Assembly (NCBI GenBank): GCA_028684435.1
Contig: JAQUFX010000004.1
Location: forward strand, 16,457 to 34,686
DNA: 18,230 nucleotides
Source: Bacilli bacterium
GTDB taxonomy: Bacteria > Bacillota_I > Bacilli_A > RF39 > UBA660
Direction of reading: 5' to 3'
Part shown: positions 8,392-16,450 of the stretch, one piece after another
Numbering within the stretch: the stretch's first letter is position 1
Layout of the letters: each line of letters starts with the position of its first letter
Notes under the pieces: model-generated
Seen by the model: the letters and a program-made list of their open reading frames with translations, nothing else
The model's database searches: none
What the model was told of the DNA's origin: nothing
Made by a program: the position numbers and the translations under genes

Positions 8392-9837
8392 ATGAATTTT
8401 AAAGATTTAAATATAAATGAAGAAATAAAATCAGCAATAAAAGATTTAGGTTTTGAAAAAATGATGCCTATTCAAGAAAAAACAATTCCCCTTATCTTAA
8501 AGGGAGAAAATATCATAGGTGAAGCTGATACTGGAACAGGTAAAACAGCTGCTTTTATAGTACCAATACTTAATAATATTAATTTAGATTTAAAACAAAC
8601 TGAATGTTTAATTGTAACCCCTACTAGAGAACTTGCTATGCAAATAATTGGCGAAATCAAAAAAATAGGTAAATATTTAAATATATCCTATGCAACATTA
8701 GTTGGTGGAATGTCGATTAGAGATCAAGGAAGAGATTTAAAAAATAATCCTGCAATTGTAGTAGGAACTTTAGGTAGAATTAATGATCATTTAAGAAATA
8801 AAAAATTAAATTTATCTAATGTTAAGTATTTTATATTAGATGAAGCAGATGAGATGCTTAAAGAAGGTTTTAAAGAAGATATTACTATTATTAATAAAAG
8901 AATACCTAAAGATAAACAAACATTATTATTTAGTGCAACTATTTCTAAACAAATATTAGCATTAAGTAAAACTATTATGAATAATTATAAATTTATAAGT
9001 GTTAAAGATAAAGAAAATAGTCCTACTAATATTGAACAATATTATATTATCATGAAAGAAAATCAAAAATTTTCTACCTTAATTAATATTTTAGATATCG
9101 AAAAACCAGCATCAGCATTAATATTTGGAAGAACCAAAAAAAGAGTTGATGAATTAAATGAAGCTTTAAATAAATGTGGTTATAAATCTGTCGGAATACA
9201 TGGTGATTTATCCCAACAACAAAGAAATGCTGTAATGAGAAAATTTAAAAATAAAGAAATATCTATATTAGTAGCAACAGATGTTGCCGCAAGAGGGTTA
9301 GATATAAATGATATATCCCATGTCTATAATTTTGATTTACCTCAAGAAGTAGAATTCTATATTCATCGAATTGGAAGAACCGGGAGAGCTTTTAAAAAAG
9401 GTATTTCTTATTCTTTTATTAAAGAAATAGAATTAAGCCATATTAAAAAAATTGAGAAAGAAGCTAATTTTAAAATTAATGCTAAAGATATGCCTACAAA
9501 TGAAGAATTAATTAATGCTAAAAAAGAATATATTGAAAATATAATTATAGATAAATTATCAAAAATAGATATTACTAAAACCAAAGATATTTGTAATGAT
9601 TTATTAGCTAAATATAATTCAGAAAAATTGATTTCTATTTTAATTGATATTTTATCAGGAAAAAATACAATTAAAGAAATTACTTTAACAGGAGAACCTC
9701 CAGTAGTAACAAAAAAACAAAATAAAAACAATAAATTTAATAATAATTATAAAAGAAATATTAATAATTATAAAAAACAAAATCGTAATAAAAATAATAC
9801 CCAAATGAGATATAATTCTCGAAGAGGTAACAAATAA
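8392..9837 (+). CDS. DEAD-box ATP-dependent RNA helicase, CshA-like
   Basis: Unwinds short RNA duplexes, probably in mRNA decay or ribosome assembly. I choose ATG 8392 (481 residues) with GAGG 8 bases upstream, over GTG 8374, which abuts the leader hairpin's T-run. Motifs in order: Q-motif with Gln28, motif I ADTGTGKT (Lys51), Ia PTRELA, Ib GTLGR (Leu where the family has Pro), II DEAD (150-153), III SAT (181-183), V ATDVAARGLDI, VI HRIGRTGRA. The last 40 or so residues form a Lys/Asn/Arg-rich tail, a likely RNA-binding extension. Promoter and attenuator-like hairpin precede it. The equivalent B. subtilis protein would be CshA, but I cannot exclude another DEAD-box paralog. Confidence 0.95.
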   Translation: MNFKDLNINEEIKSAIKDLGFEKMMPIQEKTIPLILKGENIIGEADTGTGKTAAFIVPILNNINLDLKQTECLIVTPTRELAMQIIGEIKKIGKYLNISYATLVGGMSIRDQGRDLKNNPAIVVGTLGRINDHLRNKKLNLSNVKYFILDEADEMLKEGFKEDITIINKRIPKDKQTLLFSATISKQILALSKTIMNNYKFISVKDKENSPTNIEQYYIIMKENQKFSTLINILDIEKPASALIFGRTKKRVDELNEALNKCGYKSVGIHGDLSQQQRNAVMRKFKNKEISILVATDVAARGLDINDISHVYNFDLPQEVEFYIHRIGRTGRAFKKGISYSFIKEIELSHIKKIEKEANFKINAKDMPTNEELINAKKEYIENIIIDKLSKIDITKTKDICNDLLAKYNSEKLISILIDILSGKNTIKEITLTGEPPVVTKKQNKNNKFNNNYKRNINNYKKQNRNKNNTQMRYNSRRGNK

Positions 9838-9869
9838 AAAAGTAATGATTATTAATCTTTACTTTTTTT
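9836..9869. terminator. Bidirectional terminator between helicase and carD-like gene
   Basis: AAAAAAGTAA (9836-9845) pairs with TTACTTTTTT (9859-9868). An inner GATT/AATC extends the stem, and there are A/T runs on both sides. It serves two convergent genes and overlaps the last codons of the carD-like gene. Confidence 0.75.
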
Positions 9870-10343
9870 AGAATTAATTTTATTTACTTCATTTATAACA
9901 TAATCTTTTGTTTCGTCATAAGTTTTTCCTAAAACAGCAGCAAATTCATTATATAATAACTTTTCCGCTAAATTGAAATAGTTACTATCTTTTTCACTTA
10001 CTTTTTTATTATGATTAATTCGATCTTGATTACGTAAATGAGTTGTTTTTATTATTTTTATAAGGTTCTCGTGTTCATTTGAATACAATAGTTTCTTATA
10101 CTCATGTTCAACCATTTTATCATTATTAAAATCAATTAGTTCAATTTGAGGAATTTTTTTTATAATTGCTTCTACTTCTTTTTTAGAAATTAATCCTCTT
10201 ACTTTATCATTATTAAAAGGTATTTTAATAGTTAAAGATTTGTCATTAATAGGTATAAGTGTATAATATTTATTTTTATTATCAACTTCTGATATTTTAC
10301 ATACATCTCTAATATAAACTACAACATCATTAACTTTATGCAT
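9852..10343 (-). CDS. CarD/CdnL-type RNA polymerase-binding regulator
   Basis: CarD-family proteins bind the RNA polymerase beta subunit through an N-terminal Tudor-like domain (shared with Mfd/TRCF) and contact the promoter with a helical C-terminal domain, tuning open-complex stability. The 163-residue protein starts at ATG 10343, 8 bases after AGGAG; an ATG at 10367 in frame is less likely. MHKVNDVVVYIRDVCKI and the following beta-rich stretch to residue 60 match the RNAP-interaction domain. The rest is helical and charged, with a SEKD...LAEKLLYNEFAAVLG helix pair typical of the family. It has its own promoter region, with a small inverted repeat AACC-N5-GGTT at 10394-10406. It is convergent with the helicase. 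Confidence 0.85.
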   Translation of the reverse strand: MHKVNDVVVYIRDVCKISEVDNKNKYYTLIPINDKSLTIKIPFNNDKVRGLISKKEVEAIIKKIPQIELIDFNNDKMVEHEYKKLLYSNEHENLIKIIKTTHLRNQDRINHNKKVSEKDSNYFNLAEKLLYNEFAAVLGKTYDETKDYVINEVNKINSKKSKD

Positions 10344-10578
10344 TCTATTTTCTCCTCTCAAGGTCATATATACTTATATAATAACACATATTTAACCGAA
10401 AAGGTTATCTTTCCCTTATATTTAAAGAAAAAAACAATATTTTAAGTATAATTTATTAATAAATGAGATGCTTTTATAATCTAATGCAAATAAAAAATTA
10501 AATAAAAATAATATTTTAATAAATAAAAAGCTAAAAAATATTGATAATTTATTAGATTTTTAGTTAATTATAACAAAA

Positions 10579-12051
10579 TTAAAATAACTCTTCTAAATCA
10601 TTTATGGCGGGTCCATAGATTACTTTACCATATTTATCAAATATCGAACCGTGACATTTAGACTCCCATACTTTATCGACATCATTCCAAATTAGTGAGC
10701 ATCCTAAATGGGTGCATTTATTTTTTAAAAATACATATTTATCTTTACTTTCTCGATATACTAAAATATTCTTATTATTTGATCTTATTACTTTACCACT
10801 ACCTATTTTTATATTATTTAAATCTTCTTTTTTTATAAATAATTTACTTAATATTAGTCCATCAATACTATGAGCAATCATTCTAAAGGTACTTTTTAAA
10901 TCTCTAAATAATGTATATCGATGAGTCTTATATAAATCATCATAAATTTTATTAAAAAGCATATTGGTAACATTTTTAGCCGCTATATGGCTGTTAGTAA
11001 ATCCCCATTTTTGAAAACCAGTAACTAATATAATGTTTTTATGATTATTGGAATATACTCCCACATAAGGAAGAGAATCTATTGGCATACAATCTTCAGT
11101 AAACCACTTAGAAACTATCTTAGCATCTTTATCAATTCTATAAATTTTAGATATCAAATCATCATAACATTTGTTTATATCATTATTAATACCTGTATAA
11201 TGGTCACTTCCACCAATTATTAAAGTATTATCATCATAAGTTCTAAAATAATAATAAGGTTCATCTAAAGATAAATAATTAGCATCTAATTTCAATTTAG
11301 ATTTAAAAGCTACAGCATAAGACTTGCTTTGAAATATTTTAGTAAAATATAAATTATCAGGGTTTATAATCGGATAATGACAAGTCATTATAATTTTATT
11401 TGTATTTATTTTATACTTATTATTAATTATTACTTCATAATTATTATTATTTTTATTAATTTTAGTTACTTTAGAATTTTCATATAATTTACAATTATTA
11501 TCAATTAGAATATCAATAATACCCATCATATATTTAATGGGATTTATTATAAATTGATTTTCTATCTCAATATCTTTTTTATTAAATATTATATTATTAG
11601 CATTGGTTACTTTACTTAAATTATATTTATTTAAAGTATTTTGAAGATTATCTAATATTTTAATATTTTTTTGCAAATAAGCTCCAATTATGGTACTTTC
11701 TTCTTTATAATCACAATCAATAGTTTCTTCTTTTATAATATTTTGCATAATATTAAAGCCTTCTATTTGTGATTCTAGATACCTATTTACTTTTTCTTTA
11801 CCATGCTTTTTAATAATATCATCATATAAATTAGTATGAGCATATGTAATTTGTGCAGTTGTATTTGCACTTACTCCGGAAGCTAATTTCTTACTATCTA
11901 CTAATATAAAATCTATATTATTTTTCATAAAATTATAAGCACACATTAAACCAGCAAGACCTCCCCCAATTATAAGTATTGGCGTATTAACATCTTTTTT
12001 TATACTAGGTAAATTTTTATCATAGTAATCTTTCATCCATATTGATTCCAT
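10579..12051 (-). CDS. FAD-dependent oxidoreductase with C-terminal Rieske domain (cluster ligand missing)
   Basis: Fusion of a DadA/DAO-type FAD oxidoreductase and a Rieske [2Fe-2S] domain (YhfW-like organisation); substrate unknown. In the 490 residues, PILIIGGGLAGL (about 24-35) is the dinucleotide-binding loop for FAD. SGVSANTTAQITYAH and the C-terminal FAD contact VTGFQKWGFTNSHIAA follow. The Rieske part has CTHLGC (Cys446, His448, Cys451) and KCHGSIFD (Cys466, His467). The family pattern is C-P-C-H; here the ligand Cys is Ser464 (TCT, 10660-10662), so only three of four cluster ligands remain. The SD GGTGA precedes the ATG. It is divergent from the second M14 gene. Confidence 0.9.
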   Translation of the reverse strand: MESIWMKDYYDKNLPSIKKDVNTPILIIGGGLAGLMCAYNFMKNNIDFILVDSKKLASGVSANTTAQITYAHTNLYDDIIKKHGKEKVNRYLESQIEGFNIMQNIIKEETIDCDYKEESTIIGAYLQKNIKILDNLQNTLNKYNLSKVTNANNIIFNKKDIEIENQFIINPIKYMMGIIDILIDNNCKLYENSKVTKINKNNNNYEVIINNKYKINTNKIIMTCHYPIINPDNLYFTKIFQSKSYAVAFKSKLKLDANYLSLDEPYYYFRTYDDNTLIIGGSDHYTGINNDINKCYDDLISKIYRIDKDAKIVSKWFTEDCMPIDSLPYVGVYSNNHKNIILVTGFQKWGFTNSHIAAKNVTNMLFNKIYDDLYKTHRYTLFRDLKSTFRMIAHSIDGLILSKLFIKKEDLNNIKIGSGKVIRSNNKNILVYRESKDKYVFLKNKCTHLGCSLIWNDVDKVWESKCHGSIFDKYGKVIYGPAINDLEELF

Positions 12052-12080
12052 TTATTATCACCATTATTAGTATGAGTGAA

Positions 12081-12086
12081 ATTATA
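12081..12086 (-). promoter_or_regulatory. Candidate -10 element of the Rieske oxidoreductase gene
   Basis: TATAAT on the minus strand, 30 bases before the ATG; no good -35 hexamer seen. Confidence 0.4.
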
Positions 12087-12148
12087 AATGAGATACTATT
12101 AAAAAAATGTAAATTATTTTTATAATATTAAATTTATCTAGAACATCA

Positions 12149-12154
12149 TATAAT
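12149..12154 (+). promoter_or_regulatory. Candidate -10 element of the second M14 gene
   Basis: TATAAT in the context TCATATAATAG, shared with the hemolysin III promoter, 31 bases before ATG 12185. The -35 region is poor. Confidence 0.45.
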
Positions 12155-12184
12155 AGTTTGATAATATTAATTTGGGTGAGATGT

Positions 12185-13462
<1,278 letters not shown>

Positions 13463-13471
13463 ATATTGAAA

Positions 13472-13494
13472 TATATTAACTTTTAATTAATATA
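13472..13494 (+). other. Inverted repeat after the second M14 gene
   Basis: TATATTAA-N7-TTAATATA, perfect 8-bp arms, 9 bases after the stop codon. There is no T-run, so it is at best a weak terminator or mRNA 3' stabiliser. Confidence 0.3.
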
Positions 13495-13522
13495 GATATT
13501 AGGTGCTTAAGAAGTGATTATT

Positions 13523-13988
13523 ATGAATATCAACATTACAATCAATTACATAGTACCTTTTTTAATTGGTGTACCTAATTATCTCTTTCAAAAAAGATTG
13601 AAAAAAAGTTATCGAAAGCTTATCTTTAAATCCCAAAAACTTTTTATCAAACGAATTATCTAAACATCTTATTATTCCTGATATCCATAAAAATTTTGCC
13701 TTAAAAATTATATATTTGGAAGAGCACTAAATGAAGGATATACTGAGAAGATATTTAAATCCGAAATCAGCAGATTATAAAAAAGAAGTAAATATAATAA
13801 ATTTTTTTGAGTTATTATTCGATACCAAAGACTTGAAAAATATTTATTTTACTAATAATTTTATAAGCTTTATAAAAAATCCAAACAAATATATATCAAC
13901 CTCTGGAGCAATTAATTTAACTTCTAAATCTGAATTAGCTTTTAAATTAAAAATTACCTATAACACTAATATTTACCTATTATATTAA
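13523..13988 (+). pseudogene. Remnant of an unrecognised rightward gene
   Basis: An ATG at 13523 with an AGAAGTGA-like SD opens a 46-residue frame ending at 13663. In another frame, KKVIESLSLNPKNFLSNELSKH... runs to a TAA at about 13730. The ATG at 13731 follows directly in the same frame and gives an 85-residue ORF (MKDILRRYLNPKSADYKKE...) to 13988. A GGAAGAG SD precedes 13731, so that ORF may still be translated. The pieces look like protein sequence but carry one shift and one stop between them. I recognise no family. The rest of 13463-14103 shows only AT-rich DNA. Confidence 0.35.
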
Positions 13989-14103
13989 TAAAAGATCTAA
14001 ATTATCAATTAGTTAAAATAATAATAGTTTAATGAAACAAAATTATTTAAAATATTAAGTGAAAATTTTTTAATAAATATAATTTAGAAAACTTATTCAA
14101 TAA

Positions 14104-14655
14104 TTACCTTTTTTTAATTAATTTATAAATTTCCAACAAATCAGGTTTTTCTGTAAAGTCTAATTGTTCTTGTTCTTCTTCTAATTTTCTAACATAATAT
14201 TGTCCGATAGTTAATAATATATGCACTTGTTTATGATTTAAGCTGATGTTAAATAAACTTATCATTTTATCTACTATATCAGAATCGTTTTGTAATAAAT
14301 TTTTAATTCTAGTTAAAAATTTTTGCTGTTCGTATCCATATTTATAACTCCATAAACCTCTAAATTGTTCTATTTTAGTATTATAAAGCTTTTCTAATTC
14401 TTTAGATGATAATCCTTCTAGTTCTTTTTCATCTATTAACCAATCTACATAAGAAAAATACTCTGGTAAGCCATAATGATAAAAAGTTAACCAATCTTCT
14501 CTATTTTCATAATTAATTTCTTCAATATTATATAAGTCTAAACAAAAAAGGGCTAATTTCTTTTGTCGTGGAAGTCCATGTTTAAGTATAAAAGCAAAAT
14601 CCATTAACTGAATAGAAATACCTTCTTGCTCGCCTAATTTAAATGTCCTTTTCAT
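14104..14655 (-). CDS. Hypothetical protein, charged and helical
   Basis: I do not recognise this 183-residue protein. It has no signal peptide or membrane segment, so it is probably cytosolic. It starts MKRTFKLGEQEGISIQ, has several aromatic residues at 50-110 (WLTFYHYGLPEYF, WSYKYGYEQQ), and ends in a charged helix with KLEEEQEQLDF and a KLIKKR tail. The SD GGAGTGAT precedes the ATG. It lies downstream of another unknown leftward gene but behind that gene's terminator (14731-14758), so it probably has its own promoter in the AT-rich 14656-14730. Codon use matches its neighbours. Confidence 0.75.
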   Translation of the reverse strand: MKRTFKLGEQEGISIQLMDFAFILKHGLPRQKKLALFCLDLYNIEEINYENREDWLTFYHYGLPEYFSYVDWLIDEKELEGLSSKELEKLYNTKIEQFRGLWSYKYGYEQQKFLTRIKNLLQNDSDIVDKMISLFNISLNHKQVHILLTIGQYYVRKLEEEQEQLDFTEKPDLLEIYKLIKKR

Positions 14656-14730
14656 AATATCACTCCATTAATTGCATATTTTAACATTAAAATTTAATTT
14701 TTACAAATTTATTTAAATTTAATTTATTAA

Positions 14731-14758
14731 ATAAAAAAACGAATCTATAATTCGTTTT
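14731..14758 (-). terminator. Intrinsic terminator of the 14784-15260 gene
   Basis: Read leftward, AAAACGAAT-N5-ATTCGTTTT forms the stem and is followed by more T, 25 bases after the stop codon. Confidence 0.8.
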
Positions 14759-14783
14759 ATGATTCCTAATATTAATTTATTAC

Positions 14784-15260
14784 TTACTTAATTTTTTTTA
14801 TTTGGTTTAATTTATTAGGCATTAGTAATGTTTCATTATTTAATTTAGATTTATGTATTATAGAAATACACAGATACATATATTCTAATTTTTGAAAATA
14901 TTCAAGTATTTTAGAATTATTTCTTCTTACTTCTATTGACATAGAATTAAATTTATTAACAATATCAACTATTTTTCTACCTATTTCATATGCTATTTCA
15001 TTAATTTCTTCTAAATTTAAATTAGCAAAATCATCATAATTAATAATAAATTCTAAATTTTTAAAAAAATCTACGGCTTCTTTTTCATCAAAACAAATAT
15101 AATCAAAATAATTATGGCTTCCTATTATTGTTGCTTCTCCACCAAAAACTTTCAAATATATATTAGCAGGTATAGGAATATCTAATGAGTTTAAAAATCC
15201 CATATCTTGTAATTGTACATGTACTACTTCTTTGTTATTTTCTTTTCTAAATATTTTTAT
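14784..15260 (-). CDS. Hypothetical protein, apparent ATA start codon
   Basis: Unrecognised soluble protein, 158 residues if started at ATA 15258-15260, or 139 from the first ATG at 15203. I favour the longer form: a strong SD GAGGTGAT (15266-15273) sits 5 bases before the ATA, while the ATG has no SD. The 19 intervening codons read as a normal N-terminus (IKIFRKENNKEVVHVQLQD) with no ATG, GTG or TTG. Either ATA is used as a rare initiator or a former ATG has mutated. The body has an acidic middle (ICFDEKEAVDFF, NYDDFANLNLEEINEIAYE) and a basic C-terminus. A terminator follows at 14731-14758. Confidence 0.65.
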   Translation of the reverse strand: MKIFRKENNKEVVHVQLQDMGFLNSLDIPIPANIYLKVFGGEATIIGSHNYFDYICFDEKEAVDFFKNLEFIINYDDFANLNLEEINEIAYEIGRKIVDIVNKFNSMSIEVRRNNSKILEYFQKLEYMYLCISIIHKSKLNNETLLMPNKLNQIKKIK

Positions 15261-15342
15261 TTAAAATCACCTCAATACGTAGTATTATACATATATTATT
15301 GTAGATGTCAAATTTATAGGTATATATAAGCATAAATACCAA

Positions 15343-15426
15343 CTACATATAAAGAAATAATATACCAGTTATAAATAGTATTATTAATATTACTTGATAA
15401 ACATTTTTAATCTATAATTTATGCAT
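15343..15426 (-). pseudogene. Possible broken small membrane peptide
   Basis: A clear SD (AAAGAGGTGA) precedes ATG 15426, but the frame reads four codons (MHKL), a TAG, then 22 residues that look like a single transmembrane helix (IKNVYQVILIILFITGILFL) before another TAG. It could be a decayed small hydrophobic protein or chance. The rest of 15274-15551 is AT-rich DNA with no other feature seen. Confidence 0.2.
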
Positions 15427-15551
15427 CACATTCACCTCTTTTTAATTGTATATTATATATTATTTTATTTATATTCATATAAATAAAATAAACATTATAT
15501 TTCGAATAACAAACATTATCTAAACCCATATTATAAATTGGAGGTATAGAT

Positions 15552-15818
15552 ATGTATAATAAACAAGATATATTAAATGCTGCTATGATGCTAGGAATTA
15601 ATTTTGACAAGTTCACATTAGAAGATTTAATAACTGGTGTTAATATTGAATTAGAGCATGGTACAATTAATCCAAAGACAAATGTTACAAATAATGACTT
15701 AATATTTACAATGAAAATAGCATTAGCACATTTGAATGAGTTTCCTAATTATTATAATAAAGAATACGGATTACCAATATTTGAAAAATATTTAAAAAAA
15801 ATGAAAACCTGCTTATAA
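15552..15818 (+). CDS. DUF5661-like small protein
   Basis: An 88-residue protein resembling the DUF5661 family, whose function is unknown. Visible family-like stretches are GVNIELEHGTINPKTNVT (about 30-47) and KIALAHLNEFPNYYNKEYGLP (about 57-77). The conserved Glu-His and His-Leu-Asn-Glu residues suggest a small helical metal or ligand site, but that is inference. It is cytosolic, with no membrane segment. The SD TTGGAGGT lies 7 bases before the ATG and a TATAAA-like -10 is just upstream of that. A leftward frame of 65 codons across its start is a shadow. Confidence 0.8.
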   Translation: MYNKQDILNAAMMLGINFDKFTLEDLITGVNIELEHGTINPKTNVTNNDLIFTMKIALAHLNEFPNYYNKEYGLPIFEKYLKKMKTCL

Positions 15819-15918
15819 GATTCTATAATTTTGACTTTTATTTATAGGTCATTCTTTATATAGATAAACAAAAAAGCATCACGGTAATAACGGTTTTTAT
15901 TTTTTTGTGTCTTGTTTT

Positions 15919-16307
15919 TTATGTTTTATATCTCACACTATTATTCCTGTTATATTTAAAAGGTGTTATCGCTTCAATAATAACAATTTTATAAACAGCA
16001 AGATACTTTTTTACAATCCATCTATCATATTGATCTTTTGATAAGTTAAATTCTTTTTCATATTTTTTGATAAATTTTTCGGATTCTTGCGGAGCCTCTT
16101 ATAACTTTCAACTACATTTAAAATAACTCCTTTATGGGTAACTGTATCTTTGCTCTTCATCCTAATGAGCATTTTTTCCACCTGCTCCCCTAATAATCAT
16201 GGTTTTTTCATTATTTAAAAGTTTCTCTAGTTCTTTTGCTTTAATATTTAAATATACTAATGCTCAGCAACTCCGACTTTTCCTTCATACCATTTTGTTT
16301 TTGCCAT
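15919..16307 (-). pseudogene. Frameshifted pseudogene of a PUA/ASCH-like protein
   Basis: ATG 16307 keeps a perfect SD (AGGAGGAT), but no single frame covers the gene. The order is MAKTKWYEGKVGVAE, then a shift to LVYLNIKAKELEKLLNNEK TMIIRGAGGK, a second shift in an A-run to MLIRMKSKDTVTHKGVILNVVESYK, and a third shift to EAPQESEKFIKKYEKEF...YDRW...KKYLAVYKIVIIEAITPF, ending TAA at 15919. The three indels break a protein of about 129 residues. The TMIIRGAGGK and Q/R-W-...-KKYLAVYKI patterns remind me of small Firmicutes proteins with a PUA or ASCH-like fold; this is a weak memory-based match. The stretch 15819-15918 shows no gene. Confidence 0.7.
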
Positions 16308-16359
16308 ACTTAATCCTCCTAAAAAATATTTTTAACATATTTTAAAATAAAATGAACCG

Positions 16360-16389
16360 CCTATTAATTTGATTTACTTTCTTAATAGG
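16360..16389. promoter_or_regulatory. Inverted repeat at the promoter of the pseudogene
   Basis: CCTATTAA-N14-TTAATAGG. On the minus strand a TATAAT (16395-16400) is followed directly by ATTGTCCTATTAA, so the repeat covers the likely transcription start of the gene at 15919-16307. The half ATTGTCCTA is the same as in the palindrome at 18033-18053. Confidence 0.45.
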
Positions 16390-16394
16390 ACAAT

Positions 16395-16400
16395 ATTATA
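16395..16400 (-). promoter_or_regulatory. Candidate -10 of the pseudogene
   Basis: TATAAT on the minus strand, 88 bases before the ATG at 16307, abutting the ATTGTCCTA half-site. Confidence 0.4.
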
Positions 16401-16412
16401 ATGTATTTAAAT

Positions 16413-16437
16413 TAAAAAACTAGACTTTTTTCTAGTT
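16413..16437 (-). terminator. Terminator of the surface-protein gene
   Basis: Read leftward, AACTAGA-N6-TCTAGTT followed by a T-run, 14 bases after the stop codon. Confidence 0.8.
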
Positions 16438-16450
16438 CTTTTTTATACTT

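Noticed and set aside
8472..8660. 62-residue leftward frame, and 9408-9731 likewise
   Set aside because: Both lie antisense to the helicase, with no SD.
11041..11223. 60-residue rightward frame
   Set aside because: Antisense to the Rieske oxidoreductase gene.
13498..13578. Inverted 7-mers ATTAGGT and ACCTAAT as transposon ends
   Set aside because: Too short and without a transposase or target duplication in the window.
15419..15616. 65-residue leftward frame
   Set aside because: Runs over the promoter and start of the DUF5661-like gene; no SD and odd composition.
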